Assembly (NCBI GenBank): GCA_026004615.1
Contig: BPJM01000007.1
Location: 1-64,000, forward strand
Source of the DNA: Planctomycetota bacterium
GTDB lineage: Bacteria; Planctomycetota; J058; J103
Length of the DNA: 64,000 nt
Reading direction: 5' to 3'
Made by a program: the position numbers and the translations under genes
Part shown: positions 49,644-59,263 of the stretch, piece after piece
Position numbering within the stretch: position 1 is the first letter of the stretch
Layout: every line of letters begins with the position of its first letter
The notes under the pieces: generated by a model
What the model saw: only the letters and a program-made list of their open reading frames with translations
Database searches by the model: none
Told to the model about the DNA's origin: nothing

Positions 49644-50630
49644 ATGCGGTCACGCAAGCACACCGCAACCGGAGCCGGGTGGTCGGGCTCGACCGCGGCC
49701 ATGCTCTCCTCTCTGCTGCTGGCCGTGTTCGCCCCGGCCGCGCCGGCGGTCGCCGACGAGGTGCAGCTCAAGGACGGCACCGTGCTCGAAGGCACCGTGG
49801 TGCTCGAGCCCGACGCGCCCACCGTCAGGCTGGTGGTTCCCTTCGGTTCGGTCCAGATCCCGCGCGAGCAGATCGAGCGGATCACCTTCGGCCCCACCGC
49901 CGAGGAGATGTACGTCGAGCGCGCCCGCCAGACCGACGTGAGCGACCCCGCCGCGGTGCGCGAGCTGGCGAGCTGGGCCAGGCGCCATGGGCTGACCGAG
50001 CGGGCGCGGGAGCTCGAACGCACGGCGCTGCAGATCGAGCTGGAGCAGCGCCTGGAGCACGCCGAGCTGCACGAAGGCGCCGACGGGCTCGTCCAGACTG
50101 CGAGGTGGGCCGAGCAGGCTGGGCTGGGCCGCGAGGTGGTGCGCCGGATCTACGAGCGGGCGCTCGAGCTCAGCCCGGGTCATCCGGGCGCGCTCGCGGG
50201 GCTGGCGCTGCTCGAAGAACAAGAGCGGCAGGAAGAGGAGCGACGCGAGCAGGTGCGCCGCCGGATGGAGGAGCGCCGCCTGCGCCTGGAGCAGGAGCGC
50301 GCCGAGGCCGAGCGGCTGCGCCAGGAGCGGCTCGCCCGGCGCGAGGAGGAGCGGCGTGCGGCGGCGGCGGAGCGGCTCGTGCTCGGCTACGCCGGCACCT
50401 GGGACGCTTACCCCCTGCGCGATCCCTATCGCTACCGCTCCGCGTCCTACTGCTACCATCACGGGGTCTACGGCTGCGGCTGCGGCGGCAGCGCCTACTC
50501 CTACGGCGTGTACGTCCCCTACCATGGCTGGGTCCCGTGGTACCAAGGGGCCTTCCGCTGCGGGGCGGGCCGCGGCCCGGTCATGGGCCTGCAGATCCTG
50601 CCGCGCAAGGGCTACCGGCTGGGGCGCTGA
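49644..50630 (+). CDS. Exported protein with coiled coil and Tyr/Gly-rich tail
   Basis: 328 residues, ATG 49644 five bases after GGAGGG. Signal peptide (core MLSSLLLAVFAPAAPAVA), then an SH3-like beta segment (VQLKDGTVLEGTVVLEPDAP, VPFGSVQIPREQIERITFGP) of the kind seen in periplasmic proteins that start with DxVxLKDG. Helical repeats and a Glu/Arg coiled coil follow (about 195-250). The tail (SYCYHHGVYGCGCGGSAYSY) is rich in Tyr, Cys and Gly. Function unknown. Confidence 0.75.
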   Translation: MRSRKHTATGAGWSGSTAAMLSSLLLAVFAPAAPAVADEVQLKDGTVLEGTVVLEPDAPTVRLVVPFGSVQIPREQIERITFGPTAEEMYVERARQTDVSDPAAVRELASWARRHGLTERARELERTALQIELEQRLEHAELHEGADGLVQTARWAEQAGLGREVVRRIYERALELSPGHPGALAGLALLEEQERQEEERREQVRRRMEERRLRLEQERAEAERLRQERLARREEERRAAAAERLVLGYAGTWDAYPLRDPYRYRSASYCYHHGVYGCGCGGSAYSYGVYVPYHGWVPWYQGAFRCGAGRGPVMGLQILPRKGYRLGR

Positions 50631-50756
50631 GCCCCTGGCGGCACCTGGCGCTGCGGCGCGCCACGCCCACCGGCCCGCCGTGCCCGCGCGCCCCGCCTCC
50701 CTCGCCGCGAGCGTCCGCTCGGAGCCGGACGGCGGCCCGCGCGCCGGGCCCTGTGC

Positions 50757-53480
50757 CTATCGACCGGCCGGGTCGGGCGCCTCGGGATCGAGCCCGTACT
50801 CGGCGATCGCCTCGGCGACCAGCTGCGGCGCGATCTCGCCCCGCCGGGCGAGCGCGGCGAGCGTGGCCACCGCGATGGCGGTGCGGTCGACCTCGAAGTG
50901 CCGCCGCAGCGCCTCGCGGGTGTCCGAACGCCCGAAGCCGTCGGTGCCCAGCACCGTCATCCCGCCGGGGACCCAGGGAGCGATCTGATCGGGCACCAGC
51001 TTGACGTAGTCGCTCGCCGCCACCACCGGACCGTGTTCCTCCCGGAGCAGCTCGGCGACGAGCGGCCGCCGGGGCGCCGCGGTCGGATGGAGTCGGTTCC
51101 AGCGCTCCACCTCCAGCGCCTGGCGCCGCAGCTGCTGGTAGCTGGTCACGCTCCAGACCTCGGCCGCCACCCCCCAGCGCTCGGCCAGCTCCTGCTGCGC
51201 CGCCAGCGCCTCGCGCAGGATGGCCCCGCTACCGAACAGCCGCGCCCGGGGACCCGCCGTCCCCTCGGGCGCCGGACGCAGCCGGTACATCCCCGCGACG
51301 ATCCCCTCGCGCACCCCCTCGCCGGCGGGCATCGGTGGCATCGGATACGACTCGTTCATCACGGTGATGTAGTAGACGACGTCCTCCTCGCGGGTGAGCA
51401 TCCGCTCCAGACCGTCCTGGATGATGACCGCCAGCTCGTAGGCGTAACACGGATCGTACGCGCGCACGTGCGGGAAGGGGGCCGCCAGCACGTGGCTGTG
51501 CCCGTCGCAGTGCTGCAGTCCCTCGCCGGCGAGCGTGGTGCGCCCGGCGGTGCCGCCGATCAGAAACCCGCGCACGCGCTGGTCGCCCGCCGCCCAGAGC
51601 TGGTCGCCGGTGCGCTGGAAGCCGAACATGCTGTAGAAGATGTAAAACGGCACCATCGGCTGCTGGAAGGCTGCGTAGGCGGTGCCGGCGGCGATGAAGC
51701 TGGCGGTGCAGCCCGCCTCGCAGATCCCCTCCTCCAGCACCTGGCCGTCCTTCGCCTCGCGGTAGTAGAGGTACACATCGATGTCGACCGGCTCGTACAG
51801 CTGGCCGACCGACGAATAGATCCCGTATCTGCGGAACAGCGCATCGAGTCCGAAGGTGCGCGCCTCATCCGGGATGATGGGCACGATGCGGCGGCCGATC
51901 GTCGGGTGCGCCATGAGCTGGGCCAGCAGCCGGCCGAACGCCGCGGTGCTGCTCGCCTCCGCCTTGTCGCTGCCCTCGAGGAAGCGCGCGAACCAGTCCA
52001 GGGGCGGCGCCGGGATCGAGACCGAGCGCACCCGCCGCTCGGGCAACCACCCCCCGAGCGCCTGCCGCCGCTCGTAGAGGTACTCCCACTCGGGACTGCC
52101 CTCGCGCAGCCGGATGAACGGCGGCTCGTCCAGCTGGTCGTCCGGCACCTCCAGGTGCAGCCGGTCGCGGAACGCCCGCAGCTCCTCCTTGCGCATCTTC
52201 TTCGCCTGATGCGCGATGTTCCGCCCCTCCGCCCCCTCGCCGAGCGTCCAGCCCTTGACGGTCTTCGCCAGGATCACCGTCGGGCGCTCCGTCTCCGCAC
52301 ACGCCGCCGCATAGGCGGCATACACCTTGCGCGCGTCGTGGCCGCCGCGCCTGAGGTGCCAGATCTCGTCGTCGCTCAGGTGCTCGACCAGTCGCCGCAG
52401 CCGCGGATCGACGCCGAAGAAGTGCTCGCGGATATAGCTGCCCTTCTCCACGACGTACTTCTGGTACTCGCCGTCCAGCACCTCGCCCATGCGCCGCACC
52501 AGCACCCCATCGGTGTCGCGCGCCAGCAGCGGATCCCACTCCCGGCCCCAGATGACCTTGATCACGCGCCAGCCCGCGCCGTGGAACACCGCCTCCAGCT
52601 CCTGGATGATCTTGCCGTTGCCGCGCACCGGGCCGTCCAGGCGCTGCAGGTTGCAGTTGACGACGAAGATCAGGTTGCCGAGCCGCTCGCGCGCGGCCAG
52701 GTGCAGCGCCCCCAGCGCCTCCGGCTCGTCGCACTCTCCGTCGCCGAGGAAGCACCACACCCGCGTCTGCTCGGTGTCGCAGATCCCGCGCGCCTGCAGA
52801 TAGCGGTTGAAGCGCGCCTGGTAGATGGCGGCGATCGGTCCCAGCCCCATCGATACCGTGGGATACTCCCAGAACTCCGGCATGAGCCAGGGATGGGGAT
52901 AGCTGCTGAGGCCGCCGCCCCCGCACTCCCGCCGGAAGCGCAAGAGCTGCTCCTCCGTCAACCGCCCTTCCAGGAACGCGCGCGCATAGATGCCCGGAGA
53001 GGAATGGCCCTGGAAGAACACCATGTCCCCGGGCCCCTCGCGCTTGCCGCGGAAGAAGTGGTGGAAGCCCACCTCGTACAGCGTCGCCGCCGAGGCATAG
53101 GTGGCGAGATGGCCACCGATTCCCGGGAAGTGGGCGTTGGCACGCACCACCATCGCCACCGCGTTCCAGCGGATCACGCGCCGGATGCGCCGCTCGATCT
53201 CCTCGTCCCCCGGGTAGGGCGGCTCCTGTTCCACCGGGATGGTGTTCACATAGGGAGTCTGCACCAGCGCTGGCAGCGAGACGCGGTCGACCTGCGCCCG
53301 CTTGAGCAACTGCACGAGCAGGTAGTGCGCGCGTTCGGGACCATGGTGCTCGACCACCGCATCGAACGCCTCCAGCCACTCGCGCGTCTCCTCGGGGTCG
53401 ATGTCGGGGGTGCGCGGCTGCAGCTCCGGCGCGGGCACCGCAGGCGCACCGCGCGGCACGAGCTCGGTCGGCGTCGTCAT
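50757..53480 (-). CDS. aceE: Pyruvate dehydrogenase E1 component (homodimeric type)
   Basis: 907 residues, ATG 53480; E. coli AceE is 887. It decarboxylates pyruvate with thiamine diphosphate and transfers the acetyl group to lipoyl-E2. Visible: GGHLATYASAATLYEVGFHH, HSSPGIYARAFLEGRL, the ThDP/Mg motif GDGECDEPEA...NCNLQRLDGPV, DEARTFGLDALFRRYGIYS and GHSHVLAAPFPHVRAYDP. The length and order of domains are normal. No E2 or E3 gene is adjacent in the window, so the rest of the complex is elsewhere. Confidence 0.95.
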   Translation of the reverse strand: MTTPTELVPRGAPAVPAPELQPRTPDIDPEETREWLEAFDAVVEHHGPERAHYLLVQLLKRAQVDRVSLPALVQTPYVNTIPVEQEPPYPGDEEIERRIRRVIRWNAVAMVVRANAHFPGIGGHLATYASAATLYEVGFHHFFRGKREGPGDMVFFQGHSSPGIYARAFLEGRLTEEQLLRFRRECGGGGLSSYPHPWLMPEFWEYPTVSMGLGPIAAIYQARFNRYLQARGICDTEQTRVWCFLGDGECDEPEALGALHLAARERLGNLIFVVNCNLQRLDGPVRGNGKIIQELEAVFHGAGWRVIKVIWGREWDPLLARDTDGVLVRRMGEVLDGEYQKYVVEKGSYIREHFFGVDPRLRRLVEHLSDDEIWHLRRGGHDARKVYAAYAAACAETERPTVILAKTVKGWTLGEGAEGRNIAHQAKKMRKEELRAFRDRLHLEVPDDQLDEPPFIRLREGSPEWEYLYERRQALGGWLPERRVRSVSIPAPPLDWFARFLEGSDKAEASSTAAFGRLLAQLMAHPTIGRRIVPIIPDEARTFGLDALFRRYGIYSSVGQLYEPVDIDVYLYYREAKDGQVLEEGICEAGCTASFIAAGTAYAAFQQPMVPFYIFYSMFGFQRTGDQLWAAGDQRVRGFLIGGTAGRTTLAGEGLQHCDGHSHVLAAPFPHVRAYDPCYAYELAVIIQDGLERMLTREEDVVYYITVMNESYPMPPMPAGEGVREGIVAGMYRLRPAPEGTAGPRARLFGSGAILREALAAQQELAERWGVAAEVWSVTSYQQLRRQALEVERWNRLHPTAAPRRPLVAELLREEHGPVVAASDYVKLVPDQIAPWVPGGMTVLGTDGFGRSDTREALRRHFEVDRTAIAVATLAALARRGEIAPQLVAEAIAEYGLDPEAPDPAGR

Positions 53481-53528
53481 GGCGTATCCCGTCCTGCTCC
53501 AGCAGCGTCGTCGTGCATGTTCGCGGCG

Positions 53529-53557
53529 ATCGTACCCCGCGCCCGAGCGCTCCACAA
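53529..53557 (-). promoter_or_regulatory. Candidate aceE promoter
   Basis: Minus strand TTGTGG (53552-53557), 17 bases, TACGAT (53529-53534), 49 bases before the aceE start. Confidence 0.5.
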
Positions 53558-53722
53558 CCCAGCTGCCCCGCCCCCGCGCGGCGTTCCGCCCCCGCAGCGC
53601 CCCCCATGGCCCGCGGCCGCTCCGGGACATGACCTGCCCCCGCCGGGCGCTGCAGCTGGGCGTCGCGCATGCGAGGCGCCGCGGATTGGCGGCCCGGTCG
53701 TCGCGCCGCTACCATCGGCCGT

Positions 53723-54631
53723 ATGCGCTGGCGGATCGTCGCTCCGGCGAGCATCGCCAACCTCGGGCCCGGCTTCGACACGCTGGCGGCGGCGGTGGAT
53801 CTCGCCACCATCCTCGAGGCGGAGCGGGCGGCGCACTTCGAGCTCCAGCTCGCCGGCGAGGGAGTGGACCGGCTGCCCGCCGGCCGCACCAACCTTCTCG
53901 CGCGCGGCTACGAGGCGGTGGCGGCGGCGCTCGGTGCCGAGCCCCCGCCGGCACGCCTTCGCTGCCTGAGCCGCATCCCGCTCGCACGCGGACTGGGCTC
54001 GAGCGCGGCGGCCCTGGTGGCGGGCGGGCTCGCCGCGTGCGCCATGCTCGGGGTGCAGCCCGATCCCATGCGGCTGCTCGGCGTGCTGGCGCCGCTGGAG
54101 GGCCACGCCGACAACCTCGCCGCCTGCCTGCTCGGCGGGCTGGCCGTCGCCTGGATCGACGCCGAGAGCACCGCCCGCGCCCGCCGCCTGCCGTGCCCCG
54201 CGCCGCCGCCACTCGCACTCGTCATCCCGGAGTTCGAGGGCGAGACCGCACGCGCCCGGGCGGTCCTGCCCGCCGCGGTCCCGCGCGCCGACGCGGTGCA
54301 CAACCTGCAGCGCCTGTCGCTGTTGCTCCTGGCGCTGTCGAGCGGCAGCCACGCCGAGCTCGGCGCGGCGCTCGCCGACCGGTTGCACGAGCCCTACCGG
54401 GTGGCCCTCTATCCGGGGCTGGAGGCCGTGCGCGCCGCCGCACCGGCGCACGGCGCTTTGGGCACCTGCCTCGCCGGCGCCGGCCCGTCGCTGCTCGCCA
54501 TCCCGCGGCCGGGGGTCGATGCGGCGGTGCTCGCCCGGGCGCTCGCCGCCTGCTGGCGCGAACAGGGCGTGGCGGCGCGAGCCCTCGCGGCGAGCATCGC
54601 CGAGCGCGGCGCCCACCTGCAGCCGGCCTGA
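53723..54631 (+). CDS. thrB: Homoserine kinase (GHMP family)
   Basis: 302 residues, ATG 53723; an upstream frame start adds 18 non-conserved residues. GHMP-kinase motifs: APASIANLGPGFDTLAAAVD, the ATP loop IPLARGLGSSAAALVAGGLA, EGHADNLAACLLGGLAVAW, and the C-terminal AGAGPSLLAI. The pattern fits ThrB, which phosphorylates homoserine in threonine synthesis. No other thr gene is next to it. It diverges from aceE with 242 bases between starts. Confidence 0.85.
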   Translation: MRWRIVAPASIANLGPGFDTLAAAVDLATILEAERAAHFELQLAGEGVDRLPAGRTNLLARGYEAVAAALGAEPPPARLRCLSRIPLARGLGSSAAALVAGGLAACAMLGVQPDPMRLLGVLAPLEGHADNLAACLLGGLAVAWIDAESTARARRLPCPAPPPLALVIPEFEGETARARAVLPAAVPRADAVHNLQRLSLLLLALSSGSHAELGAALADRLHEPYRVALYPGLEAVRAAAPAHGALGTCLAGAGPSLLAIPRPGVDAAVLARALAACWREQGVAARALAASIAERGAHLQPA

Positions 54632-54714
54632 TCGCACCCGGAGCCCGCAGCCGGCGGGCGCGCCCGCACGCGCCGCCGGTGGCGACTGCCGGCCGGGCCC
54701 ACGGACGGCCGAGG

Positions 54715-55356
54715 CTACGGTTCCAGCTCGGTGAGGCGGTGGCGGATCGCGTACTTCACCAAGCCCGGCACGTTGTGGATGTTCAACTTGTGCATGATGG
54801 CGGCCCGGTGGCCATCCACCGTGCGGCGCGAGATGCCGAGCCTGCTGGCGATCTCCTTGGAGGCGAGCCCGTCCGCCAGCAGCCGCAACACGTCGCGCTC
54901 GCGGGGCGAGAGCGCAGGCGGCGGCGCCTCGCTGCCGGCGCGCAGCGCGTCCACCACGCTGGAGGACACGCTCGGACTCAGGTAGATGTCGCCCGCGGCG
55001 ACCGTGCGCACCGCCCGGATGAGCTCGCTCGCCGCCGCGTCCTTGAGCACGTACCCGCTGGCGCCCGCCTCCAGGCCCTCGCGCACCGTCGCCAGGTCCT
55101 CGTGCATGCTCAGCAGCACCACGGCGGTCCTGAGGCCTTCGTCCCGCACCCGCCGGCACACATCGATCCCCGTCGTGCCCGGCATGGAGATGTCGAGCAC
55201 GGCGACCTCGGGCCGGTGTTCGAGGATCGCCCGATAGGCCGACTCCCCGTCGCGGCAGCCGGCGACGATCTCGATGTCCGCCTCGCCGGCGAGCACCGCC
55301 GCCAGGCCGTCGCGGATGATCCCGTGGTCGTCGGCGACCACGATCCGAATGCTCAA
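54715..55356 (-). CDS. NarL/LuxR-family response regulator
   Basis: 213 residues. Receiver domain (1-120) with acidic pocket VVADDHGIIRDGL, phospho-acceptor Asp in AVLDISMPGTTGID and Lys in GYVLKDAA. C-terminal LuxR helix-turn-helix (about 148-205): LSPRERDVLRLLADGLASKE, IASRLGISRRTVDGHRAAI. No histidine kinase lies beside it, so its sensor is elsewhere. ATG 55356. Confidence 0.92.
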   Translation of the reverse strand: MSIRIVVADDHGIIRDGLAAVLAGEADIEIVAGCRDGESAYRAILEHRPEVAVLDISMPGTTGIDVCRRVRDEGLRTAVVLLSMHEDLATVREGLEAGASGYVLKDAAASELIRAVRTVAAGDIYLSPSVSSSVVDALRAGSEAPPPALSPRERDVLRLLADGLASKEIASRLGISRRTVDGHRAAIMHKLNIHNVPGLVKYAIRHRLTELEP

Positions 55357-55541
55357 GGTCCCCTCCCCCGCCTGGCCGCCTCCGGCCGGTGCGCGATCCG
55401 TGCGCTCGCCGAGAGCGGAGGGCTCACCACGTCGGCACGGACATCATAGACCATCGGGAAGTGCGGGGCCATGCTCGCGGAACAGGGACGGCACCGCTGC
55501 CCGCCCCCACGGGCCGCGGGCGGGCCCCGCCGCGCCCGCTC

Positions 55542-56453
55542 TCAGCGCAGCCGACTCGCCCAGGCGAGCGCCGGCAGCGCGCCCGCGCGGTTGGCGGCGC
55601 GCACCGCCTCCCAGTCCGGGTAGGCCGGCAGCCCGCCCACCCCCGTGCCGATCGCGATGAACGGCACCTGCGCGGCCCCGGCGGCCTGCGCGTCATCGGC
55701 ACCGTCGCCGAACCCGGCAGCCACCTGCCAGCCGCTCGCCAGCAGCTGATAGACGGCCCGCTTGTACGCGGCGCCCTGCAGCATCATGACCCATTCCTTG
55801 CCGAAGATGGTCAGCCCGCGGGGAAAACCCCAGTGCGCGAGCCAGCGCCGTACCTCGGGCGCGAACACCTCGTCGTGACCCACCAGGTAGACGACCAGCG
55901 CGTCGTGATCCAGGTCGGACAGCGCCGCCGGCGCCCCGCGCACCGGCGGCACCGCGCCGGGCGGCCGCAGCAAGAGCTCGGCAAACGAACCATCGGCGAT
56001 CGTATGCGCCAGGTCGACCACGACCAGGCGGCCGCCCTGCTGCGCGCGCACCGCCACCAAGGCGGTCGCGGGCGGGGCGCTCCACGGCCCGCCGCGCACC
56101 GCGCCCTGCACCAGGTAGTCCCCGGGCTGCGCCGGCAGCTGCACCGCCAGCACCGCGCGCCCGTCCAGCCCGGTGCGCGCGGTGCCGAGCGGCTGGCCGT
56201 TGAGCGAGAACTCCACCGTGGCGCCGGGCAGCGGCACGCGCACGAACAACCCCGCCTGCAGGCGGAAGAAGACGTCGACCTGCGCCCCCGGAGGCACGAT
56301 GGTGTCGTAGCCGAACAGCTCGGCCGCCTCCGCACTCCTCGTCCCTGCCAGGGCGCCCACCGCGGCAGATGCCACGAGCAGGACCGCCCCCAGCGCCCGC
56401 CACCAGCCGCCGTCTCGCCGCCCGCTGCCGCTGCTTGCCGCCCGGTCCCGCAT
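55542..56453 (-). CDS. Exported HAD-like protein with Ig-like N-terminal domain
   Basis: 303 residues, ATG 56453 after GGGGGAAGG. Signal peptide (WWRALGAVLLVASAAVGALA), an Ig-like beta domain (FFRLQAGLFVRVPLPGATVE, LDGRAVLAVQLPAQPGDYLV), then a HAD-fold domain: VVVDLAHTIADGSF (motif I, with DxAxT in place of DxDxT), FPRGLTIFGKEW, KRAVYQLL (motif III Lys) and GFGDGADDAQAA (motif IV). Overall it is LNS2-like. The altered second Asp in motif I may abolish phosphatase activity. Confidence 0.7.
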   Translation of the reverse strand: MRDRAASSGSGRRDGGWWRALGAVLLVASAAVGALAGTRSAEAAELFGYDTIVPPGAQVDVFFRLQAGLFVRVPLPGATVEFSLNGQPLGTARTGLDGRAVLAVQLPAQPGDYLVQGAVRGGPWSAPPATALVAVRAQQGGRLVVVDLAHTIADGSFAELLLRPPGAVPPVRGAPAALSDLDHDALVVYLVGHDEVFAPEVRRWLAHWGFPRGLTIFGKEWVMMLQGAAYKRAVYQLLASGWQVAAGFGDGADDAQAAGAAQVPFIAIGTGVGGLPAYPDWEAVRAANRAGALPALAWASRLR

Positions 56454-56652
56454 GCCTTCCCCCTTCGCTGCCGATCCCGCCCGCACCCGGTGCGATCCGC
56501 GGAGCATACCCGCAAGAGCCCTCACGGGCAACGCCCGCTGGCGGCATGCGGCCGGCAAAGCACAGGCGCCGCGCCGGCCCGAGGCCGGCGCGGCGCCTGT
56601 TCCGCCTGCTGCAGCCGCGGCGCCGCGCGGAGCGCCGCCTCTGCGCAGCTGC

Positions 56653-57636
56653 TCAGTAGACGAAGTCGACCTGCAGCGGCGAGGCGACCATGACCTGCTT
56701 GTCAGCGGTCAGCCGCATGCGCGCGGTGTACTGCCCGGCCGCCGGCACGCTGACCGCCAGCCGGTCGGTGAAGCTCCAGCTCTCGCCCGGCCGGAGTTCG
56801 AGCGTGCGGATCGCCTGGGTGAAGTAGCGGCCGTCCGACCAGCGGGTCACGACCTGGCCCTGCGCGTCGAGCAGCTCGATCTCGTAGGTCTGCCCGCTGT
56901 GGAACGTGAAGCGCAGCGGCTGCGCCGAGCGGTTCGTGATCTCGAGGCTGACCGTCAGCTCGGGCGCCGGCCGCGGCCCGGTGCCGGGCATCCGGTTTAC
57001 GTAGAGCTGGGTCGCGCTGAAGCTGCCGCTGATCACCAACCCGCCGCCCTGCCCGCTCTGCTGGGGGTAGGTGCGCCCGCCGACCTCGGCGCGGACCAGC
57101 ACCCAGTCCACCGGCCCGGCGATGTTCTGCTCCGACCACTTCACGATCCCCACCCCCGGCGCGAACCAGATCGCGGTGGTGCCGGCATCCGCGCAGCTGG
57201 TCTGGAGCTCCAGCCGCACGCAGTCGGCAAACGTGCCAGCCGGCACCTGCACCGTCTCGCCGCGCCCGGCCAGCGTGACCCGCCCGCGGTTGCAGCCGAT
57301 CGTGATCGAGCTGCTGAAGCCGACCCGTGCATCGAAGTTGGTCAGCAGCTCGTAGGTGGTGCCGTTCCAGAGGTAGGTCCAGTTGTGCCCGGTGCCGGTC
57401 CAGACCCAGCTCGGCCCCAGACCGGCGAACTCGGTGAAGTGGTCCCAGCCGCCGCTGGTGCGGTCGATCGCGACCGTCACCTCGCCGCCGAAGCGGCTGT
57501 TGCGGTACGTCCATCGGTCGTTCGCCCCGTCGGGGACGTAGTCGTTGCCCGCCAGCGCCACGCCGGCGCCGCACCAGCTCGCCACCAGCGCCACTGCCCC
57601 GATCCGGAGCGCGCGCCCTACCCATGTGTGTCCCAT
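56653..57636 (-). CDS. Exported protein with BsuPI-like domain
   Basis: 327 residues, ATG 57636 with GGGAGGA upstream. Signal peptide (IGAVALVASWCGAGVALAG). The first 200 residues are beta-rich and Trp/Gly-rich (WDHFTEFAGLGPSWVWTGTG). The C-terminal domain (about 220-320) matches the BsuPI proteinase-inhibitor fold: LEITNRSAQPLRFTFHSGQT, YEIELLDAQGQVVTRWSDGR, LELRPGESWSFTDRL. The target is unknown. Confidence 0.72.
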   Translation of the reverse strand: MGHTWVGRALRIGAVALVASWCGAGVALAGNDYVPDGANDRWTYRNSRFGGEVTVAIDRTSGGWDHFTEFAGLGPSWVWTGTGHNWTYLWNGTTYELLTNFDARVGFSSSITIGCNRGRVTLAGRGETVQVPAGTFADCVRLELQTSCADAGTTAIWFAPGVGIVKWSEQNIAGPVDWVLVRAEVGGRTYPQQSGQGGGLVISGSFSATQLYVNRMPGTGPRPAPELTVSLEITNRSAQPLRFTFHSGQTYEIELLDAQGQVVTRWSDGRYFTQAIRTLELRPGESWSFTDRLAVSVPAAGQYTARMRLTADKQVMVASPLQVDFVY

Positions 57637-57887
57637 CGCAGTCCTCCCTTCGCCTGTCGGTCGCACGCTGGCCTTCCGCACCCGATTCGCAAACGCCGCA
57701 CCCGTCCCCACCTCGCCCCGGCCACGAAAGAACCCCCCACGGACCCGCGGGTTGTGACGCGGCGCGCCATCCAGCCGCCCGGAGCCCGTCGCGCGGAGGC
57801 CGATGACGAACCGCAGCTGAAACCCAGCTGGCACGAACCTAGGGGCGGGAGCCTCCGGCCTCCGGCTGGCGACGGACCCGCGCCCGG

Positions 57888-58979
57888 CTAGCGCTCCTGC
57901 TGCGCGCCGTAGACCCCGAGCCGCTCCAGCACCGCGCGCACCAGCAGCGGCCAGGCGATCGTGGCGTCGCACGGCACCTCCGCCCAGCGCCCGCCCTCTG
58001 CCGGCGGCACGAACTTGCCCCAGGAGACCCCCTCGGAGTAGGTGCAACCGCTGAGCCCTCCCCAGTGCACCGGCTCGGGGCAGATGCGCACCGCATACTG
58101 GAACCGCTTGAAGCCGCCGCCATAACCGAGGCGCTTGTCGATGATGTCGAGATAGGGTCCCACCTGCTGCGCCCAGTTGCGCGGCACCCCGCCGCCGATC
58201 GTGAAGATGCCGAGCCGGGTGGCGGCGTTGCACCGCTCGGTGTAGTCCTCGAGGTCGAGGAACGGATCGAAGCGCAGCGCCGGCTTGCCCTCCGCGCGCA
58301 ACCGCCGGTTGAACAGCGCGAAGTCCAGCCCCAGCTCCGAGTCGCTGAACGCCGGCACGAACACCGGCACCCCGCGCCGGTAGGCGCTCTTGAGGATACC
58401 GCGTTCGTGCTCCGGGGTGTGCTCCGCCAGCCAGCGCCCGAGCAGGTGCATGAAGCGCGCCGAACTCATGGGTTCGGCCGCATCGACCTCGCGCAGCACG
58501 CGGTTCACGATCAGCTCGGCGTCATCGAGATTGCGCTCGAGCTCGAGCGTATCGAAGACCCGATCGTAGCCCTTGAGGTACAGCTCCCGGTCGTCCATCC
58601 CGGGACGGTACTTGAAGTGGGTGCCGCCGCTCGCCTCGATGAAGCCGTGCGCCATGAGCGCCCCGGTGCTGACGACGATGTCGAGCAAGCCGTGATCGAT
58701 CATGTCGCACAGCACGAGCCCCATCTTCGCCACCGTCATGGCACCGGAAAACGTGCCGACGACCAGGCAGTCCGGGTCGCGCGCCATCGCCTCGAGCACC
58801 TCGGCGGCCTCGCCGAGCGCTCGCCCACTGAACGCGGTGCGGGCGAGCCCGCGCAGAAGCTCGGAGGCGGTGCTGCAGCGAGCCAGATCGAGCGGGACCA
58901 GCGGCTCCAGCCCATCCTGGTAGCCGTCGTGCAGTCCCTTCTCCTGCCGCCGCTCGCCGCCCTGGTGCTCGCCGTGCAA
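57888..58979 (-). CDS. Deoxyhypusine-synthase-like protein
   Basis: 363 residues. TTG 58979 is supported by GGAGGT 6 bases upstream (58986-58991). Motifs of the DHS fold: GTFSGAMTVAKMGLVLCDMI, IVVSTGALMAHGFIEASGGT, GVPVFVPAFSDSELGLDFAL, IFTIGGGVPRNWAQQVGPYL and the catalytic Lys in SEGVSWGKF. Archaeal and eukaryal DHS modify eIF5A with spermidine. Bacteria lack that target, and bacterial homologues include homospermidine-synthase-like enzymes, so it probably acts on polyamines. No spermidine gene is adjacent. Confidence 0.85.
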   Translation of the reverse strand: MHGEHQGGERRQEKGLHDGYQDGLEPLVPLDLARCSTASELLRGLARTAFSGRALGEAAEVLEAMARDPDCLVVGTFSGAMTVAKMGLVLCDMIDHGLLDIVVSTGALMAHGFIEASGGTHFKYRPGMDDRELYLKGYDRVFDTLELERNLDDAELIVNRVLREVDAAEPMSSARFMHLLGRWLAEHTPEHERGILKSAYRRGVPVFVPAFSDSELGLDFALFNRRLRAEGKPALRFDPFLDLEDYTERCNAATRLGIFTIGGGVPRNWAQQVGPYLDIIDKRLGYGGGFKRFQYAVRICPEPVHWGGLSGCTYSEGVSWGKFVPPAEGGRWAEVPCDATIAWPLLVRAVLERLGVYGAQQER

Positions 58980-59041
58980 CGCCCCACCTCCCCGCTGCCG
59001 TGGCGCGCAGGCGCTCGGTGCCGCCCCGCGCGAGGCGCAGC

Positions 59042-59070
59042 ACTCTAACGACTTCCTTTCTTTGCGTCAA
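59042..59070 (-). promoter_or_regulatory. Promoter for the deoxyhypusine-synthase-like gene
   Basis: Minus strand TTGACG (59065-59070), 17 bases, TAGAGT (59042-59047), 63 bases before the TTG start. Confidence 0.65.
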
Positions 59071-59263
59071 TCGCGAGTGTGCCTCAGCCCTTGTCCTGCC
59101 GGCCCTACGCGCGCGGCAGCGCCCATTCGCGCCGGAGCCGTCTACCCGCAGCGCAGCCGCAACGCCCAGGCGGCGGGCGCTCGGAGCGGCCCCGGCCCGT
59201 GCGCCACCGGCCGCCGAGCCGCACCCGCAGCCTCCGGCCTCCAGGGGCGCGGGCTCGGACCGC

